From Variovorax paradoxus (GTDB lineage Bacteria > Pseudomonadota > Gammaproteobacteria > Burkholderiales > Burkholderiaceae_C), in the NCBI RefSeq assembly GCF_902712855.1, contig NZ_LR743507.1, forward strand, positions 1,970,001-2,034,000: a stretch of 64,000 nt of DNA, written 5' to 3'. Every line of letters starts with the position of its first letter. Positions within the stretch are counted from its first letter, which is position 1. A program made the position numbers and the translations under genes. This document shows, one piece after another, positions 55,441-64,000 of this stretch. The notes beneath the pieces are model-generated. The model was given only the letters and a program-made list of their open reading frames with translations. It was not told the origin of the DNA and made no database searches.

Positions 55441-55974
55441 TCATATGGGCTTGAAATGCTCGAAGGGTTCGCGGCAGGCCATGCATCGATAGAGGGCCTT
55501 GCAGGCGGTCGATCCGAAGGCCGACAGGCGCTCGGTGCGCTCGCTCGCGCAACGCGGGCAGGCGATGCGCTCGCCCGCGATGCGGCCGAACAGCTTGATC
55601 GGCATGGCGGTGTTCGCGGCCTGCTCGGCGTTCAGGTGCGCCGGCGGCGCGATGCCGTAAGCCTTGAGCTTGGCGCGGCCTTCGTCGCTGATCCAGTCGC
55701 TGCTCCAGGCGGGCGCGCGGCGCAGCGTGGCGCGTGCCCGGCCGAGCCCGGCCTGCTCGATGGCGGCCAGCACGTCGTGCTCGATGGCTTCGGTCGCGGG
55801 GCAGCCGGAGTAGGTCGGCGTGAGCACCACCTCCAGGCCGTCGTCGTGCTCGATCACCTCGCGCACGATGCCCAGGTCGCAGACCGACACGGCCGGCACC
55901 TCGGGGTCGGGCACGGTGTGCAGCACGGCCCAGGCGGCGTCGACGCGCGCGGCCGTCATGGTGTCGGACGTCAC
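55441..55974 (-). CDS. paaD: Phenylacetyl-CoA epoxidase assembly protein PaaD
   Basis: A 177-residue protein with a DUF59-type N-terminal domain (VPDPEVPAVSVCDLGIVREV, then TYSGCPATEAI) and a C-terminal zinc-ribbon-like part with CPRC and CMAC pairs. PaaD is needed for epoxidase activity and is thought to help iron-sulphur or metal-centre maturation. The GTG start at 55974 overlaps the paaC stop (GTGA) and has a GGGGG-rich site upstream; an ATG five codons later is the alternative. Confidence 0.94.
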   Translation of the reverse strand: MTSDTMTAARVDAAWAVLHTVPDPEVPAVSVCDLGIVREVIEHDDGLEVVLTPTYSGCPATEAIEHDVLAAIEQAGLGRARATLRRAPAWSSDWISDEGRAKLKAYGIAPPAHLNAEQAANTAMPIKLFGRIAGERIACPRCASERTERLSAFGSTACKALYRCMACREPFEHFKPI

Positions 55975-56750
55975 CACACGCCCCCGGGGAAGCTGCGCTG
56001 CAGGTGCTGCATCTCGGCCAGGATGTAGCCCATGTGCTCGCTGTGCACGCCCTGCTTGCCGGTGCTGCGGAAGGCGGCTTCCCTGGGCATGGCGAGGCCG
56101 GCCGCGTCGAGCACGTGCTGCATCTCGGCGAGCCACGGCTCGCGCAGTTCGCTCCATGCCGGGCCGAGGCCGCTGGCGCTGGCGTCGGCATCCACGTCGT
56201 CGCTGTGGAACAGCTCGGGCACGTACAGCCACAGCTGCTTCAGCGCGCGCTCGGTGCGGCGGCGCGATTCCTCGGTGCCGTCGCCCAGGCGCACCACCCA
56301 GTCGGCCGAATGCTCCTGGTGGTAGCGGGCTTCCTTCAGCGCCTTGCCGGCGATGGCCGCCACCTCGGCGTCGTTCGATGTGTACAGGCGCTGCCACAGC
56401 AGCTTGAGCAGCGTCGACACCATGGTGTTGCGCACCACGGCGAAGGCGAAGTCGCCTCGCGGCAGTTCGGCGATGGTGAGGTTGAAGTAGTCGCGCTCCT
56501 CGCGCAGGAAGGCCAGCTGGTCTTCGTCGTGTTCGCGGCCTGCGCCTTCGAGCTTGCCGGCATGCGTGAGCAGCGCGCGCGCCTGGCCCACGAGGTCGAG
56601 CGCGATGTTGGCCATCGCGATGTCTTCCTCGAGCACGGGTGCGTGCCCGCACCATTCGCCCAGGCGCTGCGCGAGCACCAGGCAGGTGTCGCCGATGCGC
56701 AGCAGGTACTGCACTTCGGACGTGCGGTTCAGTTCGATCGATGCTTGCAT
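55971..56750 (-). CDS. paaC: Phenylacetyl-CoA epoxidase structural subunit PaaC
   Basis: A 259-residue helical protein of the ferritin-like fold, the non-catalytic partner of PaaA in the multicomponent epoxidase. YLLRIGDTCLVLAQRLGEWC, EDIAMANIALDLVGQARALL and REERDYFNLTIAELPRGDFA follow PaaC exactly. It lies 21 bp after paaB and overlaps paaD. Confidence 0.96.
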   Translation of the reverse strand: MQASIELNRTSEVQYLLRIGDTCLVLAQRLGEWCGHAPVLEEDIAMANIALDLVGQARALLTHAGKLEGAGREHDEDQLAFLREERDYFNLTIAELPRGDFAFAVVRNTMVSTLLKLLWQRLYTSNDAEVAAIAGKALKEARYHQEHSADWVVRLGDGTEESRRRTERALKQLWLYVPELFHSDDVDADASASGLGPAWSELREPWLAEMQHVLDAAGLAMPREAAFRSTGKQGVHSEHMGYILAEMQHLQRSFPGGVW

Positions 56751-56771
56751 GATGTTCCCGTCAATGGCCGA

Positions 56772-57068
56772 TCACATGTGGTCCACGGACTTGGGCAGGG
56801 CATAGAACGTGGGGTGGCGGTACACCTTGTCCTCGGCCGGATCGAAGAACATGTCCTTGTCACCCGGGTCGCTCGCCACGATCTGCTCGGAACGCACGAC
56901 CCAGATGCTGCTGCCTTCCTGGCGGCGCGTGTACACGTCGCGCGCCATCTGGATGGCCATCTTCGAGTCGGCCGCGTGCAGGCTGCCGCAATGCTTGTGG
57001 TCCAGTCCGGCCTTGCTGCGCACGAACACTTCCCACAGGGGCCATTCTTGTTTTGCTTCGGTGCTCAT
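56772..57068 (-). CDS. paaB: Phenylacetyl-CoA epoxidase subunit PaaB
   Basis: A 98-residue protein with WPLWEVFVRSKAGLDHKHCG, HAADSKMAIQMARDVYTRR and PAEDKVYRHPTFY, all typical of PaaB, which bridges PaaAC heterodimers. The start overlaps the paaA stop by 4 bases (ATGA). Full length for the family. Confidence 0.96.
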   Translation of the reverse strand: MSTEAKQEWPLWEVFVRSKAGLDHKHCGSLHAADSKMAIQMARDVYTRRQEGSSIWVVRSEQIVASDPGDKDMFFDPAEDKVYRHPTFYALPKSVDHM

Positions 57069-58075
57069 GCTGCTTCCTTCATCGGTTGTTTGTTGGCATG
57101 GGCCAGCGCGGCTTCGCGCACCCAGGCGCCGTCTTCCCAGGCGTCCACACGGGCCTGCAGTCGCTCGCGGTTGCAGGGGCCGTCGCCGCCGATGACGCGC
57201 CAGAACTCGCTCCAGTCGATGGTGCCGAAGTCGTGCGCCTGGCGCTCCTCGTTCCACTTGAGGTCGGGGTCGGGCAGGGTCACGCCGAGGATGCGCGCCT
57301 GCTCGACAGTGGCGTCGATGAACTTCTGGCGCAGCTCGTCGTTGCTGAAGCGCTTGATGCCCCAGCGCATCGACTGCGCCGAGTTGGGTGACTGGTCGTC
57401 CGGCGGGCCGAACATCATGATCGAGGGCCACCACCAGCGGTTGACCGCGTCCTGCACCATGGCCTTCTGCGCGTCGGTGCCGTGGGTCATCATGGTCAGC
57501 AGGGCTTCGTAGCCCTGGCGCTGGTGGAAGCTCTCCTCGCGGCAGATGCGGATCATGGCGCGCGCGTACGGCGCGTACGAGCAGCGGCAGATCGGCACCT
57601 GGTTCATGATGGCCGCGCCGTCGACCAGCCAGCCGATGGTGCCCATGTCGGCCCAGGTCAGCGTGGGGTAGTTGAAGATCGAGCTGTACTTGGCCTTGCC
57701 GCTGTGCAGCGCGTCGAACATCTGGTCGCGCGAGGTGCCGAGCGTTTCGGCGGCGGCATACAGGTAGAGGCCGTGGCCGCCTTCGTCCTGCACCTTGGCC
57801 AGCAGGATGGCCTTGCGCTTGAGCGTGGGCGCGCGGCTGATCCAGTTGCCCTCGGGCAGCATGCCGACGATCTCGGAATGCGCGTGCTGGCTGATCTGGC
57901 GCACCAGCGTCTTGCGGTAGTGCTCGGGCATCCAGTCTTTCGCCTCGATGAAGTCGCCCGCGTCGATGTGGGCATCGAAGCGTTCCTCGAGCTGCATTTC
58001 CTCGGCCGAGCGAACGGCTTTCTGCTTGCCGTCGCCTGCGTCCTTGCCCATGGTGTCCATTGCCTGGGTGTACAT
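57065..58075 (-). CDS. paaA: Phenylacetyl-CoA epoxidase catalytic subunit PaaA
   Basis: A 336-residue diiron monooxygenase subunit that adds oxygen across the aromatic ring of phenylacetyl-CoA to give the 1,2-epoxide. Metal-ligand regions KVQDEGGHGLYLY and CREESFHQRQG (E-x-x-H type) are intact, and NYPTLTWADMGTIGWLVDGA is highly conserved. First gene of the paaABCDE block, 34 bp downstream of paaK. I see no separate operator directly upstream, so it is probably driven from the paaG promoter. Confidence 0.97.
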   Translation of the reverse strand: MYTQAMDTMGKDAGDGKQKAVRSAEEMQLEERFDAHIDAGDFIEAKDWMPEHYRKTLVRQISQHAHSEIVGMLPEGNWISRAPTLKRKAILLAKVQDEGGHGLYLYAAAETLGTSRDQMFDALHSGKAKYSSIFNYPTLTWADMGTIGWLVDGAAIMNQVPICRCSYAPYARAMIRICREESFHQRQGYEALLTMMTHGTDAQKAMVQDAVNRWWWPSIMMFGPPDDQSPNSAQSMRWGIKRFSNDELRQKFIDATVEQARILGVTLPDPDLKWNEERQAHDFGTIDWSEFWRVIGGDGPCNRERLQARVDAWEDGAWVREAALAHANKQPMKEAA

Positions 58076-58109
58076 GTGCGTTTCCTTTCGGTGGGTGTGT
58101 GGGGGCGGT

Positions 58110-59420
<1,311 letters not shown>

Positions 59421-59477
59421 GGTGTTGAGCCTTGTGGTGAAGCGAGCTTCATCAAAGAGAAGATTCCCTTTGCGGGA

Positions 59478-59563
59478 TACCGCGGAACCGGCTTTGCCGG
59501 GCCGCTGGTATCGCCCCCTGCAAGGGGGTAGGAGGCCACACGCAGTGGGCAAGCCTTGTGGTG
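59478..59563 (+). repeat. Family-1 dispersed repeat (after paaI)
   Basis: CCGCGGAACCGGCTTTGCCGG, CCCCCTGCAAGGGGG, then a diverged CACACGCAGTGGGCAAGCC end. It ends one base from the paaI stop codon. Confidence 0.87.
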
Positions 59564-59564
59564 T

Positions 59565-60002
59565 TCATACGGCTGGGCGGCCCTTGGCCGTGTACGAGCG
59601 GCCACGAAAGATCGCGATGCGCTCGCCGCGCTGGTTGGTGATTTCGGTGTCGTACACGCCGGTGCGGCCGGCCTTCGACACTTCCTGGCAACGCGCGGTG
59701 AGCACGTCGCCCTCGCGCGCCGGCGCGATGAAGTCGATGGCGAAGCCCGAGGCCACGGTCAGCTCGTTGTACGAGTTGCAGGCGAAGGCGAAGGTCGAGT
59801 CGGCCAGCGTGGCCATGAAGCCGCCATGGCAGATGGCGTGGCCGTTGAGCATGTCGGGGCGCACGCGCATCTCGATCGTGGCCTGCCCCGGCCCGACCTC
59901 GACGATGCGCATGCCGAGGCCCTTGCTCGCGTTGTCGTTCGCGAACATGCCGTCGCGCACGTACTCGGCGGTCTGCTGGGGGGTGCGGGTGGAGTCGGTC
60001 AT
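59565..60002 (-). CDS. paaI: Hydroxyphenylacetyl-CoA thioesterase PaaI
   Basis: A 145-residue hotdog-fold thioesterase. NGHAICHGGFMATLADSTFA contains the Asn and HGG of the active site, and the ASGFAIDFIAPAREGDVLTA strand follows. PaaI clears dead-end CoA thioesters so that CoA is not trapped. It lies 3 bp after paaG. Confidence 0.94.
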   Translation of the reverse strand: MTDSTRTPQQTAEYVRDGMFANDNASKGLGMRIVEVGPGQATIEMRVRPDMLNGHAICHGGFMATLADSTFAFACNSYNELTVASGFAIDFIAPAREGDVLTARCQEVSKAGRTGVYDTEITNQRGERIAIFRGRSYTAKGRPAV

Positions 60003-60005
60003 TGC

Positions 60006-60809
60006 TCAGCGGTCCTTGAAGACGGGAGCGCGCTTGGCGCGGAAAGCCTCGACGCCTTCGCGGTAGTCATCGGCATTGCCCAGGGCGCGCTGCACGCGGG
60101 CTTCCTCGTCGAGCGCGGTCCGCAGGTCCATGCCCTGTGCGTCGTTCATGGCCTGGCGCGTGGCGACGAGCGCGCGGGTCGGCATGCCGGCGAGCTTCGA
60201 GGCGAGGGCGGCGGCCGTGTCGGCCAGCGCTGCGTCGTCCACGCACTGCCAGATCAGGCCGATGCGTGCGGCTTCCTCGGCGGGCAGCTTGTCGCCCAGC
60301 ATCGCGATGCCCAGCGCGCGCGCCGAACCCACCAGGCGCGGCAGCAGCCAGGTGCCGCCGGTGTCGGGCACGAGTCCGATCTTGGTGAAGGCCTGGATGA
60401 AGCTGGCCGAGCGGCCGGCCACCACGAGGTCGCAGCACAGCGCCAGGTTGGCGCCCGCGCCCGCGGCCACGCCGTTCACGGCCGCGACAACCGGCACCGG
60501 CATCGAGCGCAGGCGGGCGACCAGAGGCCCGTAGTAGGTGGAGATGACATGGCCCAGGTCCTTGGGCGCCGCACCGGGCGTCGGATCGGGAGCGACCGAC
60601 GGGTCGGCCAGGTCCTGGCCGGCGCAGAAGGCACGGCCGGCGCCGGTGAGCACCACGCAGCGCACGCCTTCGTCTGCGGCCGCCGACTCGAGCGCGTCCA
60701 GCAGCTCGGCATGCAGTTCCGTGGTGAAGCTGTTGAGCGCCGCAGGGCGGTTGAGGCTCAGCGTGCGCACCGCGCCGGCATTGCTGATGAGTACCAAAGG
60801 CTCAGTCAT
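60006..60809 (-). CDS. paaG: Epoxyphenylacetyl-CoA isomerase PaaG
   Basis: A 267-residue crotonase-fold enzyme. LTGAGRAFCAGQDL and AAVNGVAAGAGANLALCCDL form the CoA and oxyanion sites, and GLVPDTGGTWLLPRLVGSA has the Asp of isomerase-type members. It converts the ring epoxide to oxepin-CoA. It is the first gene of the minus-strand paa operon and starts about 50 bp from the PaaR-like operator. Confidence 0.93.
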   Translation of the reverse strand: MTEPLVLISNAGAVRTLSLNRPAALNSFTTELHAELLDALESAAADEGVRCVVLTGAGRAFCAGQDLADPSVAPDPTPGAAPKDLGHVISTYYGPLVARLRSMPVPVVAAVNGVAAGAGANLALCCDLVVAGRSASFIQAFTKIGLVPDTGGTWLLPRLVGSARALGIAMLGDKLPAEEAARIGLIWQCVDDAALADTAAALASKLAGMPTRALVATRQAMNDAQGMDLRTALDEEARVQRALGNADDYREGVEAFRAKRAPVFKDR

Positions 60810-60858
60810 TGCATGTCTCTTTCTTCCTTCGTGGGCGCCGGCCAACGTGCAAACACTA

Positions 60859-60887
60859 TTGACCGACCGTTCGGTTGATTTTAGGAT
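60859..60887 (+). promoter_or_regulatory. paaY promoter overlapping a PaaR-type operator
   Basis: TTGACC (60859-60864) and TAGGAT (60882-60887) are 17 bp apart, a good sigma-70 arrangement for paaY. The spacer contains the palindrome ACCGA-CCGT-TCGGT (60862-60875), matching the type of site bound by TetR-family PaaR repressors of Burkholderiales. Repressor bound here would block the paaY promoter and probably the divergent paaG one. Confidence 0.7.
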
Positions 60888-60968
60888 CGACCCCGACCAC
60901 GGCACAAGCGGGGACCATTTAGGGCAAACCCTAGGACCCGCCAGAAGCATGCATAACAAGGAGACCGA

Positions 60969-61583
60969 ATGCCCAGCTATTCCATCGACGGCGTGATTCC
61001 CGTCGTCGACCCGAGCGCGTACGTGCACCCCACGGCGGTGCTGATCGGCGACGTGATCGTCGGCCCGCGCTGCTACGTCGGCCCTTGCGCCAGCCTGCGC
61101 GGCGACTTCGGCCGCATCGTGCTGGAGGAGGGCTCCAACGTGCAGGACCACTGCTGCATCCACGGCTTTCCCGAGAACGACACGGTGGTCGAGGTCAACG
61201 GCCACATCGGCCACGGCGCGATCCTGCACAGCTGCATCGTGCGGCGCGATGCGCTGGTGGGCATGAACGCGGTGGTGATGGACGAGGCCGAGATCGGCGA
61301 GAAGTCGATCGTCGCGGCCTGCGCGTTCGTTCCGGCCGGCATGAAGGTGCCGCCGCGCTCGCTGGTGGCGGGCATTCCCGCCAAGGTGAAGCGCGAGCTG
61401 AGCGACGACGAGATCGCCTGGAAGCTCGAAGGCACGCAGACCTACCAGGCGCTCACGGTGCGCAGCCTGGCAAGCCTGCATGAAGTGGCGCCGCTCGCGC
61501 AGGTGGAGGCTGGCCGGCCGCGCCTGCCGCAGACCGACGTGCGCTCGCTCATCGCCACCAAGCGGGGAAGCGAGGGCGGCTGA
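60969..61583 (+). CDS. paaY: Thioesterase/carbonic-anhydrase-like protein PaaY
   Basis: A 204-residue left-handed beta-helix protein of the gamma-carbonic-anhydrase family, with hexapeptide repeats (IGDVIVGP, IGEKSIVAA) and metal-ligand His residues in VQDHCCIHG and GHIGHGAILHSC. PaaY hydrolyses toxic CoA thioesters formed by faulty ring processing. An AAGGAG site precedes the ATG. It diverges from paaG across the PaaR-like operator and is followed by paaR. Confidence 0.92.
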   Translation: MPSYSIDGVIPVVDPSAYVHPTAVLIGDVIVGPRCYVGPCASLRGDFGRIVLEEGSNVQDHCCIHGFPENDTVVEVNGHIGHGAILHSCIVRRDALVGMNAVVMDEAEIGEKSIVAACAFVPAGMKVPPRSLVAGIPAKVKRELSDDEIAWKLEGTQTYQALTVRSLASLHEVAPLAQVEAGRPRLPQTDVRSLIATKRGSEGG

Positions 61584-61647
61584 CCCGCTGCCGCTTCGTG
61601 CAAGATCGCGCGTTGCCTTCGAACGACCAACCCAGGAACCCGACCCG

Positions 61648-62298
61648 ATGCCGCGTGGAAGATCCGCCACCTACGACGACCAGCGAGAACTGATCCTCGC
61701 GCAGGCCGCCCAGCTGTTCGCGCGCAGCGGCTACCCGGCCACCTCGATGAACCAGGTGGCCGAGGCCTGCGGCCTCTCGAAGGCCACGCTCTACCACTAC
61801 TACAAGGACAAGAGCAGCCTGCTCATCAGCATCGCCGAGACGCACGTGTCCAAGCTGGCGGCGCTGGTGGCCGAGGAAGAAGCGTCGACCCAGACCGACG
61901 AGGAGCGCCTGCGCCGCTTCATCTACCGCATCGTCGAGGAGTACGCCGGCGCCCAGGACGCGCACCGCGTGCTGACGGACGACGTGCGCTTTCTCGAGGA
62001 GGCCGACCGCGAACGCGTGCTCGACAAGGAGCGCGAGGTGGTCGCCGGCTTTGCGCGCGCGGTGTCGGCGCTGCGCCCCGGCGCCCCCAGCGACGACCTC
62101 GCCAAACCGCTGACCATGCTGCTGTTCGGCATGATCAACTGGATGTTCACCTGGATGAAGCCCGACGGAAAGCTCGACCACGCGGCCATCGCGCCGATCG
62201 TGGCCGACCTGTTCCTGGGCGGCATTGCGGCCGTGAAATCGCCGGACTATGCGGCGATCGAGGCCAGCGCCCGGGCCGCTCAGGCCGTCACCGAGTAA
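61648..62298 (+). CDS. paaR: TetR-family repressor PaaR
   Basis: A 216-residue regulator with a TetR helix-turn-helix (about 12-55, ILAQAAQLFARSGYPATSMN and CGLSKATLYHYYKDK) and a ligand domain. Its place next to paaY and the phenylacetate operon identifies it as PaaR, which in Betaproteobacteria represses paa genes until phenylacetyl-CoA appears. The start at 61648 is preceded by an AGGAA site. Its last 19 bp overlap the end of the converging SDR gene. Confidence 0.9.
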   Translation: MPRGRSATYDDQRELILAQAAQLFARSGYPATSMNQVAEACGLSKATLYHYYKDKSSLLISIAETHVSKLAALVAEEEASTQTDEERLRRFIYRIVEEYAGAQDAHRVLTDDVRFLEEADRERVLDKEREVVAGFARAVSALRPGAPSDDLAKPLTMLLFGMINWMFTWMKPDGKLDHAAIAPIVADLFLGGIAAVKSPDYAAIEASARAAQAVTE

Positions 62299-63083
62299 CG
62301 CGCCGCCGGCTTGCCGTTCTGCGACGCGCCGAAGAGCCGGGCGCCCGCATCGGTGAAGTTGGCGAGCAGGGCGGCCTCGTTCATCGACGGCATCGTGATC
62401 GGCTCGCCCAGGTCGAGCCCGGCGAGCGCGGCATCCACGCAGTGTTCGGCCGCCATCACCGTGCCTTCGGCCAGGTTCGACACCGGCACGCCCGACAGCT
62501 CCCAGATGTCGGTGGCCGTGGCCGCCGGCAGCACCAGCTGCACCTTCACGGCGGTGCCGGCCACTTCGTCCTGCAGCCCGCGCGTGAACGCCAGCACGAA
62601 GGCCTTGGTGCCGCTGTAGATGCTGCTGATCGGCAGCGTGTGGAATCCCAGCACCGAGCCGATGTTGACCAGCGTGCCGCGGTTGCGCGCCTTGAAGGCC
62701 GGCAGCACCGCATGGCTCAGCCGCGCGAGCGCATGGATGTTCACGTCGAGCATCGACTGCAGCTGTGCGGCCGAGGTCTGCGCCACGGGTGCCAGCGTCG
62801 AGGTGCCCGCGTTGTTGACCAGCAGCGTGATCGACGGGTCGGTGGCGACCGCCTCGGCCACGCGCTCGAGGTCCGCGGCGGCGCCCAGGTCGGCTGTCAG
62901 TGTGCGCACCTTCACGCCGTAGGCGCTGCGCAAGGCTTTTGCCGTTTCTTCCAGCAGGTCGCCGCGCCGGGCCACCAGCAGCAGGTCGTAGCCGCGCCGC
63001 GCCAGGCGGTCCGCGTAGATCTTGCCGAGACCGGCGGAGGCGCCTGTGACCACGGCGGTGCCAGGGGTTGCTTGTTCGCTCAT
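62280..63083 (-). CDS. Short-chain dehydrogenase/reductase
   Basis: A 267-residue SDR. The NAD(P) loop is TGASAGLG near residue 15, followed by VNNAGTS; the catalytic Ser-Tyr-Lys set is in NIGSVLG and SSIYSGTKAF (YxxxK). Substrate is unknown. The start is at 63083; codons upstream in frame cross the palindromes. It diverges from a TetR gene across two near-identical operators, so it is the likely regulated target. Confidence 0.92.
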   Translation of the reverse strand: MSEQATPGTAVVTGASAGLGKIYADRLARRGYDLLLVARRGDLLEETAKALRSAYGVKVRTLTADLGAAADLERVAEAVATDPSITLLVNNAGTSTLAPVAQTSAAQLQSMLDVNIHALARLSHAVLPAFKARNRGTLVNIGSVLGFHTLPISSIYSGTKAFVLAFTRGLQDEVAGTAVKVQLVLPAATATDIWELSGVPVSNLAEGTVMAAEHCVDAALAGLDLGEPITMPSMNEAALLANFTDAGARLFGASQNGKPAARYSVTA

Positions 63084-63115
63084 TTCGAATCCGTTCAGGT
63101 GTGGGTTGGTGCTCA

Positions 63116-63168
63116 AAGCATGATGACCATCATGCTTGGCGGATCGAAGCATGATGACTATCATGCTT
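63116..63168. promoter_or_regulatory. Two tandem 22-bp palindromic operators with embedded promoter
   Basis: Site 1 (63116-63137) is a perfect palindrome with arms AAGCATGATG and CATCATGCTT around AC. Site 2 (63147-63168) has the same arms with one changed base. Their centres are 31 bp apart, about three helical turns. For the plus strand, TTGGCG (63136-63141) and TATCAT (63159-63164) are 17 bp apart, the -10 lying inside site 2. Confidence 0.85.
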
Positions 63169-63214
63169 AGCGTCAAGTGAGCTTTAGAAGTACCCCGGAA
63201 CAGGAAGAGGTCAC

Positions 63215-63799
63215 ATGCGATACCCCGCAGCAGAAACCGCCGAAAAGCACCAGAAGATCCTCGACGAGGCCTCCCGCCTGTTCAAGGAGCGCGGCTTCGG
63301 CGTGAGCGTGAGCGAGATCATGAAAGCCACGGGCCTCACGCACGGGCCCTTCTACAACCACTTCGACTCGAAGGAAGCGCTGATGGCGGCGTGCATTTCG
63401 CATTCCGCCGACCGCGCGCTGGTCGACCTCGATGCCGCCGGCGAATCGCCCGACGCCATGCGTGCCTACGTGCGCGACTACCTGAGCCACGAGCACCGCG
63501 ACGCACGCGCCGAAGGCTGCCTGGTGGCGGCGTTCGCTGGGCTGTCGGACAGCAGCGCGGGCGTGGGCGCGTCGCTCACCGCGTACCTCAAGTCGGTCAT
63601 CGACCGTTTCACGCGCAACTTCCCGTGGCGCTCGAAGAAGAATGCGCGCGGCGACGCGATCCGCACATTGGCCTCGATGTATGGCGGCGTGGTGCTGGCC
63701 CGCGCGGTGGACGACGAGGCGCTCTCGGAGGAAATCCTGCGCGAGGTTCTGGGCGGCCTGCAGGCGGCCGGGCCTTCACGCCGGGCCGAAGGACCCTAA
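63215..63799 (+). CDS. TetR/AcrR-family regulator
   Basis: A 194-residue repressor with an N-terminal helix-turn-helix (EIMKATGLTHGPFYNHFDSK) and a C-terminal ligand domain (SSAGVGASLTAYLKSVIDRF) like regulators of SDR and electrophile-response genes. A GGAAGAGG site precedes the ATG. It probably binds the palindromes at 63116-63168 and represses both itself and the divergent SDR gene. Confidence 0.92.
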   Translation: MRYPAAETAEKHQKILDEASRLFKERGFGVSVSEIMKATGLTHGPFYNHFDSKEALMAACISHSADRALVDLDAAGESPDAMRAYVRDYLSHEHRDARAEGCLVAAFAGLSDSSAGVGASLTAYLKSVIDRFTRNFPWRSKKNARGDAIRTLASMYGGVVLARAVDDEALSEEILREVLGGLQAAGPSRRAEGP

Positions 63800-64000
63800 A
63801 GGATGCGGTTGAACCACAGCAGCGACAGCCCCGCCGACAGCAGCGTGAGCACGGCCGCGCCCATCGCGAACAGCGCGGAGATCTCGGTTTCCTTCTTCTC
63901 CACGGTGAGCTTGGAACTCAGCGTGTTGTAGACCTTCTTCAGGTCGTCGGCAGTGCCCGCGTAGAAGTATTCGGCATTGGTCTTGTTGGCGATGGCCTTG
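63796..64000 (-). CDS. VWA/BatA-like membrane protein, C-terminal end (partial)
   Basis: The last 68 codons of a gene entering from beyond the window. It reads AIANKTNAEYFYAGTADDLK, then KVYNTLSSKL, a linker, and one transmembrane helix (SALFAMGAAVLTLLSAGLSL) ending WFNRIL. This is the tail of a VWA protein of the BatA type, with the end of the VWA domain followed by the C-terminal anchor. The stop codon overlaps that of the TetR gene (CTAA). Confidence 0.7.
   Translation of the reverse strand, partial: KAIANKTNAEYFYAGTADDLKKVYNTLSSKLTVEKKETEISALFAMGAAVLTLLSAGLSLLWFNRIL

Overview
The window is a GC-rich (roughly 68-70%) stretch of a betaproteobacterial chromosome. Gene order (cytochrome c1 - sspA - sspB - tRNA-Thr), protein sequences and a phenylacetate cluster with PaaR-type control all point to Burkholderiales, most likely Comamonadaceae and Variovorax-like. 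I see no transposase, integrase, phage gene, CRISPR array or rRNA.

Layout. 0-2 kb: end of petC, then sspA, sspB and a tRNA-Thr with its terminator. 1.9-13.9 kb, minus strand: a six-gene operon of WGR-DUF4132, a small secreted protein, a YehL-type MoxR ATPase, DUF5682, a VWA protein and a double-SWIM zinc protein. It resembles the uncharacterised E. coli yehI/L/M/P/Q set, with an added exported component and a four-copy 99-bp tandem repeat in the middle. 14-21 kb: a diguanylate cyclase with a GDDEF variant, a DUF1003 membrane protein, recJ with its conserved upstream neighbour, and the lipoprotein exporter lolC/E-lolD. 21.3-23.3 kb: three neighbouring genes (ECF sigma factor, ClpP-like protease, RidA-like deaminase), each broken by a single missing base. 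23.4-34.2 kb: a catabolic cluster with a complete dipeptide-type ABC importer, a lactonase, a D-amino-acid PLP enzyme, an RpiR-type regulator and an N-acyl-D-amino-acid deacylase. 34.3-39.6 kb: a class C serine hydrolase, a LysR regulator, an orphan glutamate-type binding protein, a class V aminotransferase-fold enzyme and a gene remnant. 39.6-46.8 kb: a SulP transporter and assorted membrane proteins. 46.8-61.6 kb: a phenylacetate (paa) operon, paaG-I-K-A-B-C-D-E, then a branched-chain-type ABC transporter (livK, livH, fused livM-livG, livF), then paaZ. paaY and paaR lie divergently across a PaaR-like operator. 62.3-64 kb: an SDR and a TetR regulator divergent over two near-identical 22-bp palindromes, and the end of a VWA protein.

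How the genes work together. The paa genes activate phenylacetate to its CoA ester (PaaK), epoxidise it (PaaABCDE), isomerise it to the oxepin (PaaG) and open the ring (PaaZ). PaaI and PaaY remove dead-end thioesters, and the embedded ABC transporter is a plausible uptake system. The beta-oxidation genes paaF, paaH and paaJ are not here. The 23-34 kb cluster looks like import and breakdown of peptides or N-acylated compounds carrying D-amino acids.

The most striking signal outside genes is two families of dispersed palindromic repeats. Every non-coding copy sits just downstream of a stop codon. Family 1 always has the same orientation relative to that gene, and two relics of it are translated inside RecJ and LivF. 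All functions are inferred from sequence patterns recognised by eye; no database search was possible.
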